DNA of 13,798 nucleotides, taken from UBA6065 sp038063975. Its GTDB lineage: Bacteria > Patescibacteriota > Minisyncoccia > Phycocordibacterales > UBA6065. Where the stretch lies: positions 1 through 13,798 of the forward strand of contig JBBTTY010000014.1 in the NCBI GenBank assembly GCA_038063975.1. The letters are read 5' to 3'. A program made the translations under genes and the position numbers. This document shows positions 8,276 to 13,798 of the stretch, in pieces; the stretch's first letter is position 1, and every line of letters starts with the position of its first letter. The notes beneath the pieces were generated by a model, which was not told the DNA's origin, did no database searches, and was given only the letters and a program-made list of their open reading frames with translations.

Positions 8276-8281
8276 GACGAG

Positions 8282-8290
8282 ATTATATCA
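8282..8290 (-). promoter_or_regulatory. Extended -10 promoter of the secretion-like cluster
   Basis: The minus strand reads TGATATAAT, a perfect TGn extended -10 joined to consensus TATAAT, followed by CTCGTC and the ATG at 8275. The predicted +1 is the A of the ATG. No -35 match is needed for an extended -10. It overlaps the control region of the divergent 137-aa gene. Confidence 0.7.
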
Positions 8291-8296
8291 CGCGCA

Positions 8297-8305
8297 TGGT
8301 ATTAT
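8297..8305 (+). promoter_or_regulatory. Extended -10 promoter of the small secreted protein
   Basis: The plus strand reads TGGTATTAT (TGn plus TATTAT, one mismatch from consensus), followed by GAATGC and the ATG at 8312. The predicted +1 is again the start-codon A. The two divergent predicted start sites are only 37 bp apart, so polymerase could hardly occupy both promoters at once. Confidence 0.6.
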
Positions 8306-8311
8306 GAATGC

Positions 8312-8725
8312 ATGAAAAAGGTTTTTTTTACATCATGTATTGTTGTTTTAGCTATTTTAACTGCTCAAAGCGTTCTAGCCCAATCTATTGGTTCTTTGCT
8401 TACGAAAACTATATCTAGCGATGTTGTGTTCGGTGGCAAGATTACTAGTATCGAAAAATGTACCTGTTTGTACGATCTGGCTACTGTAGTTACAATAGAT
8501 GATGTTGCGACAAAAAAATCTCTAAATCTCAAATACAGTGTCTATTATTCTAAATTGAGACCTCATTACAATATTTTTACTAAAGGAGCTTATATATTGG
8601 GTGGTGGGACAAAAAAAGGGGTCTTGGCATGTCTCAATCAGAAATCATATTATTGTGATAGCTCGAGTACAAAAATCAATGCCATTATTGACTCAACTCG
8701 CGGAGTAGGAACATCAGCAAAATAG
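8312..8725 (+). CDS. Small secreted protein with a CTC cysteine motif
   Basis: A 137-residue exported protein, the only complete plus-strand gene here. The signal peptide is MKKVFFTSCIVVLAILTAQS followed by VLA, with cleavage likely after A23. The mature part carries FGGKITSIEKCTC (40-52), then YILGGGTKKGVLAC (94-107), C115 and a terminal DSTRGVGTS. The four mature cysteines (50, 52, 107, 115) could form two disulfides. I recall a group of small Parcubacteria secreted proteins with the same plan (FGG..I..v..CTC near the start, a glycine-rich hydrophobic segment, then C...C and a final VGT[SN]), but I cannot name it and no function is known to me. It is transcribed divergently from the secretion-like cluster and converges on ksgA with a 6-bp gap, so a surface, pilus-subunit-like or substrate role is possible. 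The start is ATG without Shine-Dalgarno. Confidence 0.8.
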   Translation: MKKVFFTSCIVVLAILTAQSVLAQSIGSLLTKTISSDVVFGGKITSIEKCTCLYDLATVVTIDDVATKKSLNLKYSVYYSKLRPHYNIFTKGAYILGGGTKKGVLACLNQKSYYCDSSSTKINAIIDSTRGVGTSAK

Positions 8726-8731
8726 TAAAAT

Positions 8732-9583
8732 TCAATTTTGAGAAGAAAGCTTAAGCCACATTTTGAGAGGAATATCCTCGGCTCTGATATTTTCATCCAG
8801 TCCCAGTTTTTCAAAGAGGATTTTCAGTTTTTCTTTCGGCATTTCCCCAGACATGGCCGGCATGACTTTTTCTAGGTTGGAAATGAGTTTCTTTCTCTTT
8901 TGGGCGAAGCCGGCTTTTATGATTTCAAAAAACCGTTGCTCCGCGATTTTGCCGATCTTATGATTTTCATCAGGTGCTCCGTTTTCGTCTGAGAAAGGGT
9001 TCCTTATGTTTGAAAGTTTTATGACGGCCGAATCCACGTTCGGAATGGGAAAGAAATTTCCACGGGAGACGTTCATCACCAATTCCGGAGTCGCATAGAC
9101 TTTTACGGAGAGCGAGAGGATGCTTTCCTTGCCATCACGGGCAATGATGCGCTCGGCTACTTCTTTTTGGACCATTAGTACCATGAGAGAAGGTTTTATT
9201 TTTGCCGAAAGAAAATTTCGTATGAGTGCACCTGTTATGTAGTATGGAATGTTGGCGATCACTTTGTAAGAATCGCTTCCCCCCCACTCGCGAGAAAATA
9301 TCCCATCCCCGAGGGCCATAACATCGCCGTGAATCAGTTCAAGTTTTCCATTGGCAATTTCTTTTTCAAAAACTTTGGCGAGAATAGGAATGAGACGATC
9401 GTCTTTTTCAATCGCTCGCACATGCGCGCCGGCTTCGAGTAGGGCTCTGGTGAGTGTGCCTTTGCCTGGGCCGATTTCCAGCACGATTTCTCTCTCTTTT
9501 AAGTTTCCAGCTGCCACAATGGCGCCGACTACACGCGGAGAAATGAGGAAATTTTGTCCGAGAGACTTTTTGGCGAAAGGCAT
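8732..9583 (-). CDS. rsmA: 16S rRNA (adenine(1518)-N6/adenine(1519)-N6)-dimethyltransferase KsgA
   Basis: SAM-dependent methyltransferase that dimethylates two adjacent adenines near the 3' end of 16S rRNA during small-subunit maturation. At 283 residues it has normal family length. Signatures in order are KKSLGQNFL (5-13), SAM-binding motif I VLEIGPGKGTLT (34-45), the acidic ribose-contacting E59 in RAIEKDD, HGDVMA (85-90), catalytic NIPYYI (111-116), and FFPIPNVDSAVIKL (177-190), followed by the small C-terminal helical domain ending in EDIPLKMWLKL. The start is ATG (MPFAKKSLGQNFL), with no Shine-Dalgarno. It begins only 6 bp after the AbiEii toxin stop, so it may be co-transcribed with the toxin-antitoxin operon; no separate promoter is obvious. 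The stop is TGA. Confidence 0.97.
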   Translation of the reverse strand: MPFAKKSLGQNFLISPRVVGAIVAAGNLKEREIVLEIGPGKGTLTRALLEAGAHVRAIEKDDRLIPILAKVFEKEIANGKLELIHGDVMALGDGIFSREWGGSDSYKVIANIPYYITGALIRNFLSAKIKPSLMVLMVQKEVAERIIARDGKESILSLSVKVYATPELVMNVSRGNFFPIPNVDSAVIKLSNIRNPFSDENGAPDENHKIGKIAEQRFFEIIKAGFAQKRKKLISNLEKVMPAMSGEMPKEKLKILFEKLGLDENIRAEDIPLKMWLKLSSQN

Positions 9584-9589
9584 ATATTT

Positions 9590-10891
9590 TTATTTCAGCA
9601 AATCGTCAAGTTCGCTAGATTCTAGAGCTGATATATTAAGTAAAATCTGCTCTTTTGGATTTAAATTTTCAGCCGTAATTCTAATAACCTTTGTAACGAT
9701 AGGATCACCGACTATAACGCGATTGGTTTTCTTCAAATACTTCTCGGTTTTCTGATAAAACATATTTGCGTAGCGCTTGAGTTTATCCTGTGGGTCCTTT
9801 TGTGAACTCGAACCATTGCTAGAAAATTCAATTTTATTTTCTAGTTTGTTGTTTATTTCAATCTGTATATCAATATCACTGAATTTAATAAAATAGTCGC
9901 TTATGGTATAGATAATTCTGATAGAGTCACCATTCTCTGTGTTATACCAATAAGTAAATGAATAGGTGTCAGCGCACAGATTATTATAAATAACTACATG
10001 ATCAAACTCTGTTACTGTGCGAATCTCATAGTTGTTCAAAAGTCGCAAATAGCTATCGCGCCAATTTTTGAGCCAACTGTTAAACTGGAATGGATTTTCA
10101 AAAAGAAATGTGAGATCGTCTTTCAAACAGTCATCCATTTTTTCATAGTTGAGTATGTCTATTGTGAGTTTATCGAACAATGCTCTTATATCCGGCATCT
10201 CCTTGCCTTTTTCTTTAAGTTTTGCATTGAGGTAGTCAAAATCTGGCGTGACTTTCTCTTTCATGTACCAAAGTAAATCATAGACATCACGACCCTTATA
10301 ATCATAAATGTTTTTATTTCTCCCCCTTTCTTCCCGAAGAAAGATCGCAGCAATTTTGCTTGCCATGAGAGCACCCTTGTTGTATGTCAAAATGACGAAC
10401 GAAAGTTGGTTATGATTGATCGGTCTGCGTTCTGTTACGGTTTTTGATGCGATAAAGTGGTTGAGATCAATTTTCACATGCACCTGTTTTGATGAATAGC
10501 CAAAACTTAACTCCTCGCCGATATGGAATCTCAAAAGCAAACCTCTATCGGTTATTATTTTTATTGTGAGAAAGTCGGTGCGAATACCATATGTGTTTGC
10601 AAAATGTTCTTCAATTTCTATTTTCAGTTCTTCTAAAAATTTCTCCGTAATCGCATGTGGCACTTCAAAATCCAAATCAACAGACATCCGGTCAAGTCCG
10701 TGGATAATACGGAGCGAAGAGCCGCCATACATGACCCATTTACTGTACTCCGAATGCTGGTAGATAAAATTAAGGACATAATACTGCAACTCTTCTTTCA
10801 GAGCATTACGACGCGTTTCCGCATCAAGGTCGTTGTGAGTGGCAAGGTCATCGAGCTTTCGTTTTAGAATTATTGAGATCTGTTCACTCAT
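9590..10891 (-). CDS. abiEii: AbiEii-family nucleotidyltransferase toxin
   Basis: Toxin half of an AbiE-type (type IV) toxin-antitoxin/abortive infection pair. Family members are nucleotidyltransferases; relatives (MenT) modify tRNA, and the effect is bacteriostatic. The core signature is MYGGSSLRIIHGLDRMSVDL (54-73) with GGSSLR at 56-61 and the metal-binding pair D72 and D74, followed by F75. Next come VKIDLN (139-144, D142 as likely third acidic residue), the ALMASKIAAIFLRE helix (174-187) and RDVYDLLWYM (201-210), the usual motif IV. The first 250 residues match the typical AbiEii core. At 433 residues the protein is longer than the usual roughly 300; the C-terminal part (about 285-433) is strand-rich, then charged helical, and I do not recognise it. 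The ATG overlaps the antitoxin stop by 8 bases, indicating translational coupling. All visible catalytic residues are intact. Confidence 0.88.
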   Translation of the reverse strand: MSEQISIILKRKLDDLATHNDLDAETRRNALKEELQYYVLNFIYQHSEYSKWVMYGGSSLRIIHGLDRMSVDLDFEVPHAITEKFLEELKIEIEEHFANTYGIRTDFLTIKIITDRGLLLRFHIGEELSFGYSSKQVHVKIDLNHFIASKTVTERRPINHNQLSFVILTYNKGALMASKIAAIFLREERGRNKNIYDYKGRDVYDLLWYMKEKVTPDFDYLNAKLKEKGKEMPDIRALFDKLTIDILNYEKMDDCLKDDLTFLFENPFQFNSWLKNWRDSYLRLLNNYEIRTVTEFDHVVIYNNLCADTYSFTYWYNTENGDSIRIIYTISDYFIKFSDIDIQIEINNKLENKIEFSSNGSSSQKDPQDKLKRYANMFYQKTEKYLKKTNRVIVGDPIVTKVIRITAENLNPKEQILLNISALESSELDDLLK

Positions 10892-11501
10892 GGAAATGTT
10901 TGTTAATCATTAAATAAAATTTATCCTGTTCTTCCTTGTTCATTTCATCAAAATCTATCCGCAATCCCTCAATCATTTTTTTTATTTCTTCAAGTTTAAT
11001 GCCACGAAGCTGATTCGTTCTGAAATATAAGAGATCAAATAACGCCTTTGCTGGAGAAGCTATGAAAAAATCAAACTTTCCTTTTGCGAGTGAGTAGTCA
11101 GAAAAAAGTTCCTTTTTGATGGACTGGTAAGAGAATGTGCCCGCTTTTGTCTCGTAATCTCTCGTCACTTTGAGTGTTACTGAGGTGATAGACCGTATAG
11201 CTTCCGTCGTAAGATTGTAGTACTGAAGTGCTGTCCAAGAGCTGATATATGATGGTGTGCGGGTAATGTTGGCGAGATAGAATGAATAAGAAACATCATT
11301 CCTATTTTTATCAAAAAAATCTGCGGATACATATAATCCATTTTTGAGTCGATAAATTTCTTTATACTTCAAAAAGCGGCTGATGTATGTGTCAACCGTA
11401 GAATCTTTAAGTCCCAACTGCTTACCAAGCTGGTGCACGGAATTTTTACTGAAATGGGGCAGGGATTTAAGCTGTTCTAAAAGGTTATTCTTGCTTTTCA
11501 T
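10884..11501 (-). CDS. abiEi: AbiEi-family antitoxin and autorepressor
   Basis: Antitoxin half of the AbiE pair, 205 residues. The N-terminal part (about 1-65) is a winged helix-turn-helix: HFSKNSVHQLGKQLGLKDST, then TYISRFLKYKEIYRLKNGLY with a wing ending in GLY. The family's C-terminal domain follows, with the characteristic PSYISSWTALQYYNL (88-102), TEAIRSITSVT and a later FFIASPAKALFDLLY segment. Known AbiEi proteins neutralise AbiEii without a stable complex and repress their own operon by binding inverted repeats in the promoter. The gene starts at ATG close behind a consensus-like promoter, with a predicted leader of about 6 bases and no Shine-Dalgarno. Its TGA stop overlaps the toxin start, giving the usual antitoxin-first order. 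Confidence 0.88.
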   Translation of the reverse strand: MKSKNNLLEQLKSLPHFSKNSVHQLGKQLGLKDSTVDTYISRFLKYKEIYRLKNGLYVSADFFDKNRNDVSYSFYLANITRTPSYISSWTALQYYNLTTEAIRSITSVTLKVTRDYETKAGTFSYQSIKKELFSDYSLAKGKFDFFIASPAKALFDLLYFRTNQLRGIKLEEIKKMIEGLRIDFDEMNKEEQDKFYLMINKHFHE

Positions 11502-11505
11502 AAAT

Positions 11506-11523
11506 ATGACAAAAGTGTATCAT
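11506..11523. promoter_or_regulatory. Imperfect inverted repeat over the abiE -10, possible AbiEi operator
   Basis: The plus strand reads ATGACAAAAGTGTATCAT: ATGA/TCAT ends and CA/TG inner bases are mirrored, with unequal arm spacing. It spans the -10 and predicted start of the abiE promoter, where an autorepressor would act. The repeat is imperfect, so this is only a candidate. Confidence 0.25.
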
Positions 11524-11542
11524 ATGTGAAATACAGAGTCAA
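11514..11542 (-). promoter_or_regulatory. abiE operon promoter
   Basis: On the minus strand, TTGACT (-35, 11537-11542), a 17-bp spacer, and TACACT (-10, 11514-11519). The predicted +1 is near 11507, about six bases before the abiEi ATG. This is one of the two best two-box promoters in the window. Confidence 0.7.
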
Positions 11543-11573
11543 ATTATTCACGATTTAGACCACTTTTTATAAC

Positions 11574-11684
11574 AGGTCGTAAGGAGTGTTTGAGCAGAGA
11601 CGCCTGAGGCCTGACGAGGCCGAAGCCGAGGAAGTTTTCTAGCAAGAAAACTTTCGTGCTCTGCGAAAATACTCCTTACGACCT
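11574..11684. repeat. 111-bp structured inverted repeat between uvrD and abiE
   Basis: Terminal arms AGGTCGTAAGGAGT (11574-11587) and ACTCCTTACGACCT (11671-11684) are perfect 14-bp complements. Pairing continues inward through a G-U pair, 3 bp, a 2x2 internal loop and GCAGAG/CTCTGC (11594-11599 with 11659-11664). TATA outside each arm also matches symmetrically. Inside are a GC-rich segment with alternative short hairpins (GCC-TGA-GGC at 11602-11610, GGC-CGAA-GCC at 11618-11627) and an 11-bp hairpin (11630-11655, loop AGCA). Neither strand ends in a T-run, so it is not a classic intrinsic terminator. It begins one base after the uvrD stop. It may be a REP/MITE-like dispersed palindrome or a structured RNA; copy number in the genome would decide. 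Confidence 0.8.
11630..11655 (+). other. Internal hairpin of the inverted repeat
   Basis: AAGTTTTCT (11632-11640) and AGAAAACTT (11645-11653) pair perfectly over 9 bp around the tetraloop AGCA. On the plus strand a G-U and a G-C pair extend it to 11 bp. It forms the most stable inner arm of the 111-bp repeat. Confidence 0.75.
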
Positions 11685-11685
11685 T

Positions 11686-13626
11686 CTATATATCAAAATA
11701 TATCACCTTGCCGCCAATTCTCGCGACCTCTTCTTTCATCAGGTGTTTTTCCGGAATATCAAATATAAATTCCGAAGGCACAGCCACCTGTTTTGATCCG
11801 TAGATAGTTCTGATGGAAGCATGGGACATATATATCTTTTTCTTGGCGCGGGTTATAGCTACGTAAAAAAGTCTGCGTTCTTCCTCTTCATCACGTTTCT
11901 CGCTTTTTGATTCCATTGCCCTATGAGGAAAGAGATCTTGCTCGAGCCCGCTTATAAAAACATATTCGAATTCGAGACCTTTACTCGCATGGACGGTCAT
12001 CAGCTTTACAGCCGGTTTATCCTCTATCATTTCATCCTGATCTGTTGCCAGGGCGGCGTCTTCGAGGAGCTTTGCTACACCATCATGAGGTGGCATAAAA
12101 TCATATTTTGTAGCCAGGGTAGCGAGCTCACGGACATTTTCTAATCTCTCCAGATCTTCCTCAGTGCCGTTTTTAAACAGTTCCTCGAGGCCTGTGCGCT
12201 TGATTACAAACTTTACCAAAACAGAAGTTTTCTCTATGGCTGATTTTTTCTGAATATCATCCAAAATGAGATTAAATAATCGCCATTTTTCGGCGTGGGC
12301 AGATGATAATTGATCGAGCATTCCGGAAAAAATCTTTGCGATGGTTACTTTGCCTATGCCACGAGGTGGAATATTTATAATTCTCTGAATATCGGAGAGA
12401 GATTCACGATTGAGGGCGGCGCGAATAAATGACAAAACGTCTTTGACTTCTTTTCTCTCAAAGAATTTCACGCCAAGCACTTGGTATGATATTTCCCGCA
12501 CGAGCATCGCTTCTTCTAGAGCTCTCGATTGGAAATTTGCTCGATAGAGAACAGCGATTTCGCTAGGATTCGTGGCATTTTTTATGAGTTCGGTTGATTT
12601 TTCGGCGATGAATCGCGCCTCATCATTTTCATCATAAGCCTCATATAAGGAAATCTGATCACCAGCCGAATTTTTTGTAAAGAGATTTTTCTCAAAGCGG
12701 TTCCTATTCTTTTTTATAATATGATTTGCCACTTCCAGAATGGTTTGTGTTGAGCGATAATTTTCTTCGAGCACAATTATCGTGGCTCCCGGAAAATCTC
12801 TCTCGAAAGACAGAATATTTTTTATATCTGCTCCTCTCCAGCTGTAAATGTTTTGATCCACGTCTCCCACGACGCAGATATTTTTTCTGTCGCCTGTAAT
12901 TAAACGCACCAACTGATATTGCACTTTATTGGTATCCTGATATTCGTCTATATGTATATAACGCCAGACATTTTGATAATACATTCTGATCGATTTGTCT
13001 TTTTCCAGAAGTTCTGCCGATTTGAGTAGGAGATCATCAAAATCGAGAGCCTTTTCCTTTTGCAGAGATATCTCATACTTGGTCCAGACTTTCATAATGA
13101 TCTCTCTCATATAATCATTACCGACATTTTCCGAAAAAGATGCCAGATTTTTGCCATTACCCTTCTCTCTCGATATGAGAGAGAGGATGATATTCGGTTC
13201 ATATTGCTTTGGGTCGAGACTGATCTCTACTATGGCATCTTTTACCGCTCGCCTCGAATCATTCCTATCAAAAATAGTGAAATTTCTGGTGAGGCCGAGT
13301 TTTTGGGCGTTTTCTCTGATGATATGGACGCCGAGAGAATGAAATGTAGAGATAAAAGGTCGTTCATTGAACGACAAAGGCAAGTTTAGCTCCGTATCTT
13401 TTTCTATGAGATCAAACACTCTATCTCGCATCTCTTTGGCTGCTTTGTTTGTGAATGTGATGGCCAGAATCTCTGTCGGTTTTATCCCCGATTTCACCAA
13501 ATGGAGAATTCTATGAGTGATTGTTTTGGTTTTGCCGGCTCCAGCACCGGCCAAGATGAGCAAAGACCCCTCCGTTTTGAGAACGGCCGATTTCTGCTTT
13601 TCATTGAGACCTAGGAGGTGATTCAC
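11686..13626 (-). CDS. UvrD/PcrA/Rep-type superfamily 1 DNA helicase
   Basis: ATP-dependent 3'-5' DNA helicase of superfamily 1A, expected in nucleotide excision repair, mismatch repair or clearing of replication and recombination intermediates. All motifs are present: Q-motif LNEKQKSAV (7-15), Walker A AGAGAGKT (26-33), Ia TFTNKAAKEM (57-66), II IDEYQDTN (226-233), III GDVDQNIYSWRGA (254-266), IV ENYRS (288-292), V MTVHASKGLEFEYVF (543-557) and VI RRLFYVAITRAKKK (584-597). Motif V reads VHASKGLEF rather than the commoner VHSAKGLEF. At 646 residues it lacks much of the C-terminal tail of the roughly 720-residue PcrA/UvrD, so uvrD and pcrA cannot be separated. The start is GTG; MNHLLGLNEKQ is the normal family N-terminus. 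An extended -10 ends six bases before it. Confidence 0.95.
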   Translation of the reverse strand: MNHLLGLNEKQKSAVLKTEGSLLILAGAGAGKTKTITHRILHLVKSGIKPTEILAITFTNKAAKEMRDRVFDLIEKDTELNLPLSFNERPFISTFHSLGVHIIRENAQKLGLTRNFTIFDRNDSRRAVKDAIVEISLDPKQYEPNIILSLISREKGNGKNLASFSENVGNDYMREIIMKVWTKYEISLQKEKALDFDDLLLKSAELLEKDKSIRMYYQNVWRYIHIDEYQDTNKVQYQLVRLITGDRKNICVVGDVDQNIYSWRGADIKNILSFERDFPGATIIVLEENYRSTQTILEVANHIIKKNRNRFEKNLFTKNSAGDQISLYEAYDENDEARFIAEKSTELIKNATNPSEIAVLYRANFQSRALEEAMLVREISYQVLGVKFFERKEVKDVLSFIRAALNRESLSDIQRIINIPPRGIGKVTIAKIFSGMLDQLSSAHAEKWRLFNLILDDIQKKSAIEKTSVLVKFVIKRTGLEELFKNGTEEDLERLENVRELATLATKYDFMPPHDGVAKLLEDAALATDQDEMIEDKPAVKLMTVHASKGLEFEYVFISGLEQDLFPHRAMESKSEKRDEEEERRLFYVAITRAKKKIYMSHASIRTIYGSKQVAVPSEFIFDIPEKHLMKEEVARIGGKVIYFDI

Positions 13627-13632
13627 GGAGCG

Positions 13633-13641
13633 ATTCTAGCA
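13633..13641 (-). promoter_or_regulatory. Extended -10 promoter abutting the uvrD-like GTG start
   Basis: The minus strand reads TGCTAGAAT (TGn plus TAGAAT, one mismatch), followed by CGCTCC and GTG. The predicted +1 is the G of the GTG, implying a leaderless transcript. No good -35 is visible at 17 bp. Confidence 0.5.
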
Positions 13642-13698
13642 TATAAAAAGATGAAAAGATGTTGTTTTAAACCTGTGAATTTGCTGTGGACAAGAAAG

Positions 13699-13726
13699 TT
13701 GACGATATTTGCCTCTCGGGTATACT
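13699..13726 (+). promoter_or_regulatory. Promoter of the truncated right-edge gene
   Basis: The plus strand has TTGACG (-35, 13699-13704), a 16-bp spacer, and TATACT (-10, 13721-13726). Both are one base from consensus. The predicted +1 is near 13733, giving a leader of about 26 bases before the ATG at 13759. It is divergent from the uvrD-like promoter. Confidence 0.65.
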
Positions 13727-13758
13727 TATGGAGCACGGAAAAGAAAGACACACAAAAA

Positions 13759-13798
13759 ATGGCTCTACAGAGCTGTAATATCAGAAAAGGCAGTATTT
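13759..13798 (+). CDS. Start of a gene cut by the window end; faint resemblance to elongation factor P
   Basis: Only 13 codons are visible: MALQSCNIRKGSI, open to the window end. The ATG lies about 26 bases downstream of the predicted transcription start of a strong promoter. There is an A/G-rich stretch upstream (GGAAAAGAAAG at 13737-13747) but no well-placed Shine-Dalgarno. The pattern [ND]-[IL]-[RK]-KG-[ST]-I in the first residues resembles the N-terminus of elongation factor P (for example NDLKKGTI). That likeness rests on a handful of residues and is a guess; the existence of a gene is better supported than its identity. Confidence 0.4.
   Translation, partial: MALQSCNIRKGSI

Noticed and set aside
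8727..8739. AAAATTCAATTTT between the convergent 137-aa gene and ksgA, as a bidirectional terminator
   Set aside because: Palindromic, but with a one-base loop and only A-T pairs, so it cannot form a stable terminator hairpin.
11574..11684. CRISPR repeat, tRNA or type III toxin-antitoxin RNA
   Set aside because: The repeat is a single inverted unit without spacers, lacks a cloverleaf, and the adjacent toxin belongs to the protein-antitoxin AbiE family.
13164..13184. TCTCTCTC/GAGAGAGA hairpin inside the uvrD-like gene
   Set aside because: Fully within coding sequence for ordinary residues (SLISREKG region); a chance low-complexity palindrome is the simplest explanation.
13674..13693. DnaA-box-like TGTGGACAA and TGTGAATTT near the right edge, as a possible origin
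   Set aside because: One and two mismatches from the box, only two copies, no AT-rich unwinding region or dnaA gene in view.
13728..13778. 16-codon open frame (MEHGKERHTKNGSTEL) before the right-edge gene
   Set aside because: Its ATG lies upstream of the predicted transcription start at about 13733, so it should not be in the transcript; the ATG at 13759 fits better.

Overview
The window looks like a chromosomal stretch from a Patescibacteria/CPR bacterium, probably of the Parcubacteria group. This is an inference from three things. The first is a compact type IV secretion-like locus (VirB4, TraC-like, PrgI, TrbL/VirB6-like) that I associate with that group. The second is two small or medium secreted proteins of a style I recall from those genomes. 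The third is tight gene packing with almost no intergenic DNA. TGA is used as a normal stop (ksgA, abiEi), so the recoded Gracilibacteria/Absconditabacteria are unlikely.

Layout. Positions 27-8275, all on the minus strand, form a seven-gene cluster. In transcription order it encodes a membrane-anchored hypothetical protein, a secreted cysteine-containing protein, a TrbL/VirB6-like polytopic protein, a soluble hypothetical protein, PrgI (VirB3-like), a TraC-like protein and a VirB4 ATPase. Together they look like the core of an envelope-spanning DNA or protein translocation machine or a pilus. No relaxase, coupling ATPase or lytic transglycosylase is present here. A small secreted protein (8312-8725, plus) is transcribed divergently from the head of this cluster, across only 36 bp.

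From 8732 to 13626 (all minus) come uvrD/pcrA-type helicase, a structured 111-bp inverted repeat, an AbiEi/AbiEii type IV toxin-antitoxin pair, and ksgA (16S rRNA dimethyladenosine methyltransferase) only 6 bp behind the toxin. At the right edge a strong promoter reads rightward into a gene cut by the window end; its first residues faintly resemble elongation factor P.

The most striking unlisted signal is in the gene starts. I see no Shine-Dalgarno sequence in front of any of the starts. Four genes (prgI, the 300-aa protein, the 137-aa secreted protein and uvrD) have a -10 hexamer ending exactly six bases before the start codon, so transcription should begin on the start codon itself. This points to widespread leaderless or non-SD translation. 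The second notable structure is the inverted repeat between uvrD and abiE, whose plus-strand RNA could fold into a multi-branched junction with a partial, imperfect likeness to a hammerhead core.
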